Shown here: piece by piece, positions 36,526 through 46,804 of the stretch
Position numbering within the stretch: the stretch's first letter is position 1
How the letters are laid out: each line of letters opens with the position of its first letter
DNA from: Periconia sp. R9002
Lineage: Eukaryota > Ascomycota > Dothideomycetes > Pleosporales > Periconiaceae
Length of the DNA stretch: 64,000 nt
Assembly (NCBI GenBank): GCA_023627715.1
Contig: JAMAHW010000094.1
Location: 62,001 to 126,000, forward strand
Direction of reading: 5' to 3'
Position numbers and translations under genes: made by a program
Notes under the pieces: model-generated
Databases searched by the model: none
Seen by the model: only the letters and a program-made list of their open reading frames with translations
Told to the model about the DNA's origin: nothing

Positions 36526-36775
36526 AGTAATTATATGGAGTAAGAAACTTGGGAGAAGCGTTGCGAACATGATTGTAGCCGCAGATAGGGTAGTCTTGTT
36601 CCGCCAAAAGCTTCGTGAACAACTGCCGGCGCACCTATATGTGGTTGCACTCACTTTAACATCAAAGAATGGAATTTACGAAATACAGCAAAGACGATAA
36701 TGAGTCAACTTTCATCAAGCAGTTGAGGTGTGTATTCGATAAAATGCACAACCGCTGTCCCACTTTTGTAATCCA

Positions 36776-37852
36776 TCATGGCATCGAGAACCGGCGATTG
36801 GAGAAATATATGTTCAGATCGTCAGCGTTAGACACCTGGACCGCATCTTGGCCGTTGTCATAACATCCATCTGGAATCAGATCCTCCAAGCTAAACCAAA
36901 GCTCTCCAATCGAACGTCCAGCTCGCAAAAGCTTGATCGTTTCAGGCAAAGAGACAAGCCAGTCCAAACCATGTGAGTGAGCCTGCACATTCACCATTAG
37001 TTCCTTCAAATCATCCAACAGAACATGCAGAAGTGACGTACGCCCTCTGCCCGGAATGGCTCGTTCGCTCGATCTATGTGTTCGAGGAATATTACGTGTC
37101 TCTCCAATGTCCGCAAACTTTCAATCGTGTCTTCCAAATATAATTTGATGATCATACACATTCGATATGCTCCCTCGAAACGGTCTCGAGGCGACTTGGT
37201 CCCGTTTTGTAGTGTACCGATGCCCGCAGAGATGGCAGCGTTGGTTCTATTGAACGGCTGGAAGAATTGTCGTTGGGTCAAATGCACCTGTTCTGTCAGC
37301 CAATCTGATTGCAGAAGTCGAAAAAGGTGGTAGAAATCCCGCGTATAATTTCAATGCAGTGTCACATTGTGCTTCAGATCGTGATATACGTACTTTGCCG
37401 TGAAGTGCATCTATAACATTTGAGTGTATATGCTGCGGTACGTGTATGTCGTTGCGCGCGTGCCTGTAATGTTAGTGAGCATAGGGCCATGGGTGAATAA
37501 AGTCGGGGCCGACCCACTACGCGAATCTATAATATCGAGCGCCGATCCTGCGGTAAAGTTCTTCGCAGAGCTGAAGCACCGCATCTTGCTCGCTGATGGC
37601 GCGCCTGGGTACAGAGACAGGTTAGCCAGACAAGTGTGCATCAGGCCTCAAGTTTACCTACCGGAGTGTGTTACGTGCAGCATGTTCTTTTCGGTGGCCC
37701 TCGACAAGAATGGCAAATTCCGATCCGTCCGGTGCGCGTTCCAAAAGATATCTGTCTGATGGGTCTGATGGGTCTGGGTTGGAAGACACCTACATCCTCT
37801 CTATCAAATCTTCGACTAGCCTTTGCTGTTCAAGTAGCGAGTGACTCTCCAT
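36776..37852 (-). CDS. Unrecognised six-exon gene
   Basis: Assembled from small exons: 37852-37794, 37751-37662, 37604-37521, 37463-37394, 37287-37042 and 36982-36776. The five introns are 42, 57, 57, 106 and 59 bp. The result is one frame of about 251 aa without stops. All joins use GT-AG. Three donors read GTAGGT or GTAGTG, the last two GTACGT. The product reads as ordinary helical protein (MESHSLLEQQRLVEDLIER, RRAISEQDAVLQLCEELYRR, HVPQHIHSNVIDALHGK, HGLDWLVSLPETIKLLRAG), and the frames would not line up by chance across five junctions. No signal peptide, membrane span or catalytic motif is visible, and I recognise no family. The 42-bp first intron is the weakest point. It is convergent with the phosphotransferase gene. 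Confidence 0.58.
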
Positions 37853-39609
37853 GATGATGTTGAACGACGGTAAGAATGTTGGGTTGAATTCGTTAAACTG
37901 TCAATAATAGGCGATGTTGTAGTTGAATTGCATTTCTCCAATGGCGATACTTTTTGTTTGCAATGGCTCCCTGTTGCAGCTGGCTCCCTAGCTCATTTCC
38001 CGGAGGGAAGGGAAGGCGCCACGCGGGTGTCATATCCCGCACTCACAAAACACTGTAAGGACCTGTAGTATAGTAATAAAAAATATATTTTGTTTAATCG
38101 TAAATTTAGTAAAAGAATAGTAAAAACATATAATAGAAACACTCACCTTATATCCTACATACTATCAAGAAATCTACAATTTAAGGGGGAAGAGGCAGTC
38201 GAAGAGCGGTATGTAGAGTAGTAAGTGTTGTGAGTGCAGGCTATTTCCACACCCGGTGGGTGCTCAGGGCCCTTGAGATAGTACGCTTACCACAACTAGT
38301 CCACCACGATCAACAAGGTACGTCGCTTGCGATATAATGTCAGAGTCTTAGGATCAAAATATATTCATCATGTGAGTAGGGATTTGGATAGCTATCCTGC
38401 ATGTATGCATCGCTTTTTGGAGTACATGCACTAACCCGTTTGCGGCTTAGGGAAATCGTCCATGGAGTACAAAGTACCACCATAATCCAACCTCAGCTCG
38501 CCGCCTCTCAATCTACCTCTTGACATCTTTGTCCGTCAGAAGCCATCTGATCATTTTTTTTTGTTTTTCTGAATTACTCGAAAGTCGAAGAAAGAGTAGG
38601 GACATGCAGGGATCTTCCTTTTACCGCTCATTCTCTCAGTTGATCCGCGACACAGTTGACACATCTTGGGTACTCGAACCATCCCGTTTCCCTTTGGAGT
38701 AAACAGACGATGTGTTCTTCGTTCATGTGAATATCCATTCGTCACTATGTGGCCTCGTGTGGACCAGCAGGATGCAAAAGTGCTTTGCGTCAACAGCAGT
38801 GACAGGGCCCCTTACAATGCTATGCTACCGCATTACCTAACACGGAAAACCTGTGACTGCGGCACAAGAAGAGAGTAGGATTTGTGGGGTCGCGTGTACG
38901 ATGGGGGAATGCATCTACCTTCCTATCCCTAGCGCTACCCCGTCTGTGGTTGTATTTCGACAAAACCATGGAGAACCACGAGTACTCGAAAGCCGGTCAT
39001 CCTCTTCGTCGCCTCTCAAAACAGCCTCCATCCGTGTCTCCATCGCCTGAATAGGTCGAATTTCCCATTCTTCCCGCCAAACATGGCCGTCCAGGATTTG
39101 ATCATGCCCCTCGTCATTGCTGCTTCGATGTACGTCACAGTTGGATCGCGACCAAACCCCCCAGTTACCCTCACATAAGTCGACCTACCTGAATATACAG
39201 TCCTCGCATTTACTACGCCGTCCCAGACGCCACGAGCTTCGTACTCGTGCCTCACTATCCTAGGAGACAATCTGGGGCGGCTGGGCAGGCCATTTCCCGA
39301 TGGTGCAAGGCTCGTTGTTGTGATTGGGTGTGTTCCTTGAATGACCCACGCCACCACCATCCCTGGCTAACTTGGAAAACCGAAAACCAGTGTGACATCA
39401 ACAACCGCCATGATTCTTTGCAGATTATACCGTATATTTACAGGCATAACAACAAGTATATAATGCTTGACATGTCGTCGCATTATTTTTTGTCGCCCAC
39501 TACTGCAGGAGTTACCAACTTTCTGCACACCTTATTATTTTTACCCTCTGCATAATTGCGACATTATCATCTTCCCTGCATATAGGTTTGCCGTCTTTGT
39601 CATTGCATC
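37853..39609. other. Intergenic region with AT-rich patch and a doubtful small ORF
   Basis: About 1.75 kb. An AT-rich patch with many TA dinucleotides lies at about 38068-38175. A possible tiny two-exon gene starts at 39083 (MAVQDLIMPLVIAAS, good Kozak context) with a GTACGT...ATACAG intron ending near 39200, but its second exon is not convincing. I do not annotate it as a gene. Confidence 0.45.
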
Positions 39610-40990
39610 ATGGGCTGCTTCGATAGTTTGATAGCCAAGATCAAGTCGGCTTCGTCCGCCACCAAGAATCAAGAAAAGAACCCTGCCGGCGAAACATCCA
39701 AAAGCGCACCAGCTCCTACGGAACAACAAGATGTGGCCGAAAAATCTGTAAACATGGCTGCTACGCCCACAACCCTCACTATTGCACTTCAAAACAAAAG
39801 CAGCCAGAGCAATGTCTACGCCTACGTTACCGGACTAGCCATTGACAATGGCAACCGCTACAGTTTTCTTCAGGCGGATGGTCGTACACTCTACACTCCC
39901 GCTTCTCCAAGCCAAACTGGTGCTCCTCTCGCCGCCGATGTTGCCATTCCCCTAGGTGGTCCTGGATCGACTAAGAATGTGAGAGTTATCCCATGTCTCG
40001 CGCAACTCTATAACTGACAATCGTAAGGTCACCATCCCTAGACTTGCTGGTGGTCGTATTTGGTTCTCTTTTGGAGCGAAGTTGACATTCAGATTGAATC
40101 CTGGCCCTGGGATTGTGGAGCCTTCCGTGACCAATTCCAGTGATCCAAACATCAACATCAGCTGGTATGAATATGCAAGAATGTAGTTTTCCTGCTAGCA
40201 TATACTAACTACAATCAACAGGAACTTTACCGAGTTCACTTTCAATGAAGCTCAGCTCTTCGTGAACCTGTCCTACGTTGATTTCATCAGCCAAATTCCT
40301 TTGGCTATTTCCATCACGAACACAGCTGGCCAAGTCAAGAGCTCTCCAGGAATGGCCGCGGATGGCTTCAACACTGTTGTGAATGAACTTAGGGCGCAAG
40401 CCAGCCGTGACGGTCAGCCTTGGGATCGACTCATCTACACCACCAACGGAAGCGCTCTGCGCGCACTATCACCTAACAACCTCTTTGTGTCTGATGGTAA
40501 CGCATGGGGAAATTACTGGGATGGTTACGTCAATTCTGTATGGTCCAAGTTTCAATCCCAAGACTTGACGGTGAACACGCAAGCTGGCGCCGGCAACCTC
40601 ACCGGCCGTGTTAGCAACAACGTACTCAGCTTAGGCTCCGCGGGCACCTTTAGCAAACCTAACGCTAAAGACATTTTCTCTTGCTCCACCGGCCCCTTCC
40701 AGACCGGCGACAATGCCGCTCGCAACGCAGTCATTCCCCGCCTGGCCGCTGCTTTCAACCGCAGCGTGTTGCTCGATACCAACACCACCCCCAACGGCAG
40801 CAGCCCTACAAACTACTACAAGAACGCGACTACTAACCACTACTCGCGTATCGTCCACCAAGTTCAGAAAGACGGACGAGGATACGCATTCCCTTACGAT
40901 GATGTCGTTCCCGATGGCGGCAGCGATGTTGCTGGTGTTCTATTCGATTCCAACCCCACTTTGTGGACTGTCGCAGTGGGAGGCAACTAG
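39610..40990 (+). CDS. GH64 beta-1,3-glucanase (thaumatin-like fold)
   Basis: Predicted laminaripentaose-producing type beta-1,3-glucanase acting on wall glucan. Three exons, 39610-39978, 40028-40164 and 40222-40990; about 424 aa. Intron 1 is 49 bp with a TAAG acceptor; intron 2 is 57 bp with a perfect TACTAAC branch site. The GH64 core begins around residue 50 (LTIALQNKSSQSNVYAYVTG). It includes GRIWFSFGAKLTFRLNPGPG, YVDFISQIPLAISI, and C-terminal GRGYAFPYDDVVPDGGSD followed by LWTVAVGGN. Unlike most secreted members there is no signal peptide. The protein starts MGCFDSLIAKIKSA with an Ala/Ser/Lys-rich tail of about 45 residues, and Gly2-Cys3 would suit N-myristoylation and palmitoylation. 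I checked that no alternative upstream exon is obvious. Confidence 0.88.
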
Positions 40991-41445
40991 ACACCGGGCC
41001 CATACCATGCTCGGATTGTTCAGCCGCTCCAATTTTGGAGTGAGGATCCTTGAACTTTATCTATAGAGGTTTCTTCTACTTCTAGACGAGGCACGTTACC
41101 GCGACGTGCCGCTCTTTCTTTGTACATATTTTTCTTAGTTCATCCTGTCCATACTCTGAACCTACATTCGCTATGTAAATACCACTCTATCAACCAAGAA
41201 ACCATAGAATTTTGCACCCACATATCGCTGGTTTTTGTGAAATACGTGACTGCGCAAGTGTGAAGAATCGACGTGACCCTAGCATTAAACCAGACACGAG
41301 CATTATTTCAAAAGCATCGCAAGAAAGGGAGAGTGTTTATCAATTTCAGTCTACATTAAAAAAATCCTAATCACATCAAAGTAACAACAAATGAAAAGTA
41401 AACCAACTTCAACCCTCCATCCTCTCACTCCCCAACCGCGGTCCT
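40991..41445. other. Convergent intergenic region with a short hairpin
   Basis: About 455 bp between convergent genes. A perfect 7-bp inverted repeat (GGCACGT/ACGTGCC, 7-nt loop) lies at 41090-41110 in the presumed 3' UTR of the GH64 gene. Confidence 0.5.
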
Positions 41446-42924
41446 TCAAACCAAAACAACCCTCTTAACAACACCTCTCTTCTTTCCCGTGGCTCCCTTT
41501 CGTCGCTCAAGCACGCCACCACGCTTCACATATCCCGCAGCAGGCGTCCCATAACTCTCGACTGGATCTTCGGGATCGGATGATGGGTCTGGGTTATACG
41601 GAGTCGTCGGGGATGGGGTTGTGTGTGGTGTTTCGGAGGACGAGGTAGGGCAGGGAGTCGTTGGCGTAGAGTGAGAGGAGAGGGAGGGTGAGTATGGGTT
41701 CGTAGACCAGGTAGTCTGGGATGTTGAGTTTAAAGAATGTGAGAACGAAGATGAGAATGATGAAAGAGTGTGGTAGGAATTTCCTGATGGACTAGGAGTC
41801 TGTGTAAAAGAGGGTAAGCTCAAGTACATTTCATTATTCATTGTCGAGGAAGCGGATGTCGGAGTAGGAGTAGTAGTATACATGTCCTGCTGGGAAGACG
41901 AGCTAGTTGGATACATGGAGCTCTGGTGATACCGACATGTGTAAGCCTGGCCAGTCTTGGTGATTTTAACCGTCTCTCGGGAGTGTTGGTATACGCCAGG
42001 CTTGTACACGGTGACGGTAGGATACGTGCAGACTTCCTCGTTTCCGTACCATGTCGTTGTCGGCGTTGCAATGGTATATGTTCCAGGCTTCTCCGCAGAG
42101 ATGGTCGTGGTCTTCATGATCATCTTGGTCGTCTTCTGACCCGCTTCTGTCATCATTGAGTATGCGCCGTAGCTAGCCGTAATCGTACAAGGCTCATGTA
42201 CCTCTGTGAGAGATCCGCCGTAGGTAACGGGTTTGCCCGCCTGTGCAGTATAAGTCGCTTCTGCAGCGACGGTGGTTGTTTGTCGCATCGTCATGTCGTA
42301 TTCTGGGATGGTGTATGTTCCGGGGTGATCGTAGGTAGTCACGGACGGCATGGGCACTCCGTACGTGTAGGTTGTGTTGTACTCTGACCAGTGGCCGTTT
42401 TTGTACTCGCTGACATGCGCAGGTTGGTATACGATGCCGCCATCGCCGTGGCATTTCTTGGTGCAGAGCCCGGAGCCGTTGTGTGAGGGTAGCGCGGATG
42501 GACCGAGATCGCGGTATGACGCTTCGTCAATTTTTTCGTAGAGTTCCTTCCAGGTTCGCGAATGGGAGACAGTAGATGTTTTGTTGGTATAGAGGGAATG
42601 TCCACTACCAGTTGGATGAGGGACACCCGCGGAAGCAGTATAAGGCTCGGCTCTTGTGTGGGTGATGGTGTACTTGGTATGATGAATGGTGATGGGTTGA
42701 TCGGTATTCGTGACTGTCGCGTTCTTGTTGTCCGCGTCCGTGATGATGGTGGAGATATATAGGTAGGTACCGTAGCTTGAAGCAGAAGAAATATACGTAG
42801 GGACAGGCTGATATTGTGAGGTGACAGTTACGGGTGCGTAAGTGCCGCCGGGACTGATGGTAGTGAACGCATATCCGTGAGCGAGAGCGATGCTGGATAG
42901 AAAAAACGCCGTAGTTACCGTCAT
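41446..42924 (-). CDS. Secreted Ser/Thr/Tyr-rich cell-surface protein
   Basis: Single exon, about 492 aa. The first ATG of the frame is at 42924 and opens a signal peptide (MTVTTAFFLSSIALAHGYAF). The body is beta-type low-complexity sequence with repeated PG-x-Y modules (PGGTYAP, HPGTYTIPEYD, KPGTYTIATPT, KPGVYQHSRET) separated by Thr-rich linkers and four to six cysteines. The last ~130 residues are a Ser/Thr/Pro stalk, likely O-mannosylated. Instead of a GPI signal, the C-terminus is strongly basic with several dibasic sites (KR, RR, KKR, KR), which could be Kex2 cleavage sites. Likely wall-associated or extracellular; no enzymatic domain. Neighbour of GH64. Confidence 0.85.
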   Translation of the reverse strand: MTVTTAFFLSSIALAHGYAFTTISPGGTYAPVTVTSQYQPVPTYISSASSYGTYLYISTIITDADNKNATVTNTDQPITIHHTKYTITHTRAEPYTASAGVPHPTGSGHSLYTNKTSTVSHSRTWKELYEKIDEASYRDLGPSALPSHNGSGLCTKKCHGDGGIVYQPAHVSEYKNGHWSEYNTTYTYGVPMPSVTTYDHPGTYTIPEYDMTMRQTTTVAAEATYTAQAGKPVTYGGSLTEVHEPCTITASYGAYSMMTEAGQKTTKMIMKTTTISAEKPGTYTIATPTTTWYGNEEVCTYPTVTVYKPGVYQHSRETVKITKTGQAYTCRYHQSSMYPTSSSSQQDMYTTTPTPTSASSTMNNEMYLSLPSFTQTPSPSGNSYHTLSSFSSSFSHSLNSTSQTTWSTNPYSPSLSSHSTPTTPCPTSSSETPHTTPSPTTPYNPDPSSDPEDPVESYGTPAAGYVKRGGVLERRKGATGKKRGVVKRVVLV

Positions 42925-43624
42925 AGTCGATGGTAGGGGTGAGGTTTTGGGTATTGAATAAATATCAGGGCTATATGGAAAGACAAGAAGGGTTGACAAT
43001 AAAGACGGACAGTATTACAACGCCAGAGAACTAAACACAGCAATAGATGAAAAATGAAGTGCAGAGGTGGTGGAATGTCAAAGGAATAGGACTGAGTACT
43101 TATCTCATTTGGATGTGTACTGCTTTTTCTATGACGATTTTGTAGCTTCATTCATATTGGGATAGCATGTATAACAAATTCATACCAAGTCGCCGATGTC
43201 GCTAAAGTTGGACAAAAACCTCCACCAGAAAAAGCCGCCATAAAGCCAAGTAGAGTCTTTTTCCTCTGCCTAATTCAATTCTCGTATTGCTATTTCGGCA
43301 AAAAGTTCTCGAAACGGACATCATTAGCACGGATCGTCTACGGAGAGGTGTTGCGATATGAAGTCTGCTTAGGAAAAGGGGGTTTTAGCGGGGGGCACGC
43401 GACATGATTCAGTTCAGCTCCGAGAACACGGTCCGTGGATCCTACAAAATCCTGGAAAACGTCGATCGGTTTCACATTTATAGATTCCAATGGTAAATAG
43501 TCCGTCACTTTATCATACGATCTCCCCATAGAATCTGCTTTAGACCAAGTAATTGCTTGGGTGGCGTTACTGCACTGGAGATTTGGTGGTTTATCAAATA
43601 ATTTTCATTCTAGGCCAAACTAAA
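42925..43624. other. Intergenic region
   Basis: About 0.7 kb; promoter of the minus-strand surface protein and 3' flank of the Stealth gene. No gene or repeat seen. Confidence 0.5.
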
Positions 43625-46277
43625 TTATTTCTCGAAACTCGAAGGTTCCGGAAGCAAACCATTGAACAACCGACTCATTGCTTGTCTCAATTTCTCCAAT
43701 TCCTCTTCATCATCAGTTGCCACATCATCATTCAAACAAATCTGACCCACTTTCTTGCCGTGCTTGAGATACGGCTTCAGCAATGAATGCTCTACTTGCT
43801 CTGCATCCGTGACCATGTAGAAAGATGCATCAGGCTGTACTATTGTGTATTGATACTTCATCAATGCCTTGACTACGACTTCTCTCTCCTTTGGTTTTTT
43901 GACAGCATGAGGAAGAAGCGGTCCTAGACCTGCTCGCTTCCGATTTAGGAGAAGCTTGATCAAGCAATCACCGCAACGCGGTATTTCCCGCGTGACTCTG
44001 TCGAAGATAGCAGCAGAGGAGAATACGGGGTTCCTAGCTGTGGCATCGCTTGTTGTCATTGAAAAACCGGGAGCAAGACAATCCTCTGTATCAAAGGCGT
44101 CACACTCCAGGCCTTTTATCATCATTGGCCCGTCCATTGCAGTCCACAAAATTTCGGTGTTGACTTGGGGAGGTTGAAGTCCAGCTTTTTGGAGTGATTC
44201 GCTCACTCGGTAAAACATTCTGTCTCGAAACTGCTCGGGTGGATCGTTGCTCATGCCTTCAGCGACCTCTCGTAGGATGTTTTTGCGTTCATCCCAGTCG
44301 AGATACCCGTCGTTGTCTACATCGCTCCGAAGCATTATGTAGCTCCACAATAATGCTTCTCGATGTCTTTCTATGGTATAGTGGAACATGACATACCACG
44401 AATACAGCTGAAAACCAGTCTCGCCTCGGAATCTCTGATATGCGCTACGCAAGGCTGGCCTCGGAAAACTTGTAATGGCTTCTTTCGCGATACTTCGTGA
44501 AAGGGAGTGACCAAAGTGCACTTGACCCTTGCGCTTTCTAGCGCCGAATCTTCGGTTCAGAAGCCATGATGTATAGATGAGGAAAGGCTTCTCCCCAAAG
44601 CGATCGGCATCTGCCTGGGTAGGAGGCTTCAGTGTGTTATATGCGTTGTCCTTGAAACCCATAGTCGCACCGAAGAGCGGCGAGTACAGATCAGAAGCAG
44701 CATGGGGTTTACCGAGAAGCATATCGTCCGAGAGTGCGAATAACTGTGCGTCTTCAGTACGAATTGTCAACAGGGGATGATCAATACACTTACTCTGTCG
44801 GTCTCAGACTTGGTATTGTAAAGTTGGTTCTCGATAGTGAGAGAGTCAAATGAAGGGAGGCATTTGCGTTCTTCTGGCCCGAAAAATTCCTCCTGAGAAA
44901 CAATCTGTACTTTATTTGAGCTCTTGAGCCATACGGGCCGTTGCTTGTTCAACCTCGATTGCTCGCTTTCGTAGAATGAATTGACAAGTATTTGAATACG
45001 GTTGATGAACGAACCAGCGTATTTTTCCACACTGCGCATTGAGTAGCGTAGCTCATCCCATTCCCTGTATCTGTTCGTTCCGTGCGACGCAACCCAGACG
45101 CCTTCGGGATCATTAAGCGAGGAGTTGAGTTCGTAAGGGCGCATCGTGTCGTTAAGCTCAGGCTGCGAGCCATTAATCCCTTCATGGGTCAGTGCGGATC
45201 TCGAGAAAAACACAGGAATGGTGACATACAATTATAAACAAAATCGATATGAGGCTCTTGAAGTGTAGGCCCAGTGTATTCTGCCTTGGCAACCCAATCG
45301 TCCTCCCAACCTTGAAGTACCATGTCATATACTGATTGCTCAAATGGCACGAACAACATGTCAGGGAGAGTGTCCGCTCTGTCCTTGACACGTTCACACT
45401 CGTGCCAGGGTGGGAAGCTGTAATTTGCCGACCATGATGTCATGTTATTCAGGGCTCGAACAGGCTCTTGAGTATGATCTGTTTCGGCCTTCGAAAGCGT
45501 ATCGTTGACGTCGTGGTTCTGGCTAATTGCCCCATTTTTGTTTTTGGAAGCGGAATATATAGTCGCGGTACTCTCTGTTTCCATATTTGGACCCAATTCT
45601 CCAAGTTCGGTGTCCTTCTGGGATTCCTTACGTATGGAGTCTGCTTCGTCGTCGGTCTTGTGTAGCAAATAAGGCGCATGCTCGACACTGTCTGCCGAAT
45701 GAGTGTCAGGCAGGCTGTCAATGTTGTTTATATCATGCTGTACAAGTGTGGTTCCCTGATCTTTCAAATCTCCCTTTTCGGAGTTTCTTGCTGATATTCC
45801 TTCGTGTTTTTGTGATGTCGAGGATATTGGTAGCTGTTGCGCAGGAATGCTGACTGGCCTATGAGCCAGATAAATTTGGCGTTCTGAATTGCTCTTAATG
45901 TAGGGAAATCCAAGATCCATGGTGGAATCTGATACTTTTTTGAGAGCGTACTGATCCACGGGCTGACCTAATGGCTCAACGTCACGGCGCTGCTCCCAAA
46001 ACCCGACTGATGGCCACAATATGAAGGTGATAATAACGAGTAGAAGGTAGTATACTCTCAAAGATCGCATTTTTTGATAGAGATAACGTGAAACAAGCAT
46101 TTTCCAGCTCTTGAACACCAGAGAGAGCCGGAATAACACAATGAGATAGTGAAGAACTTTCGGCTGACAATTGAAGTCTAACGGATGAAATCCAGAGAAA
46201 TTCGGCATGCCACACGATAGAGAAAGAGCGCTCGACTTTGCGAGTTGAAACCTCGACCTCCTTTCCAAGCCCACCAT
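43625..46277 (-). CDS. Stealth-family sugar-phosphate transferase (type II membrane protein)
   Basis: Homologue of the Stealth proteins, which transfer sugar-1-phosphates: GlcNAc-1-phosphotransferase GNPTAB, fungal xylosylphosphotransferase Xpt1 and bacterial capsule enzymes. Three exons, 46277-45230, 45179-44794 and 44743-43625; about 850 aa from the first ATG. ATGs at 46100 or 46070 would place the membrane anchor (YYLLLVIITFILW) at the N-terminus, as expected for a Golgi enzyme, and may be the true start. After a ~250-residue stem, CR1 reads IDFVYNWINGSQP across intron 1. CR2 is LRYSMRSVEKYAGSFINRIQ, continuing to DRLFALSDDMLLGKPH across intron 2. CR3/CR4 include an EF-hand loop, DVDNDGYLDWDE, and a CLND-type end. 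Divergent from the GT34 gene. Confidence 0.9.
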
Positions 46278-46804
46278 TACATTTCATTTACAATCTTGTT
46301 GTGTGCACCGCATACCCTAGCAAGCGAGCCACTTTTGGGATGAAACTCAAGCTTTCGCGAATGTGTTCTAGAACTATAGTCCGCTCCATATTGCTATACC
46401 TAGACTTCAAGCTGGAGTCAAAGAAGACATCAGAAGAAGCAAAAAAAAATGAGTGTTCAGTCCGAAGTGACGATCGTACGCCTCACGAGAAATCTAGCTG
46501 ACCATCTCCCGCTATACCGCATCCGGTCAGACACATCAAGGAGATTGACAGTCTCCTGTCTTGCGCACAAACATGATGTCTTATTAGCATTATGGAAGAA
46601 TTCTAGCCCCGCCAGTAAGAATATTGTGCAAAATTGTGATTGAACGAATACATTTTACGAGGAACTTGAGAGTGACCACAGAGAGCGGAGAAATATCGAT
46701 TGCTCATCTGCCGTACGTTCATACGCCCTGAACAACTCCGAGTTCTTCAACTGCGAATACTCTTGATAGTAGCTTATAAAGTCAATTTTCTTTGAAACTC
46801 GTTA
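46278..46804. promoter_or_regulatory. Divergent promoter between Stealth and GT34 genes
   Basis: A 527-bp region shared by two head-to-head glycan enzymes if the first ATG of each is used. No individual binding site stands out; co-regulation is inference from the layout. Confidence 0.4.

Noticed and set aside
39083..39555. Possible two-exon small gene starting MAVQDLIMPLVIAAS
   Set aside because: First exon and intron look plausible, but the second exon reads like random sequence; not enough for an annotation.
45313..45323. Second Zap1-like string (ACCTTGAAGTA)
   Set aside because: Lies inside Stealth coding DNA; shows that such matches arise by chance here.
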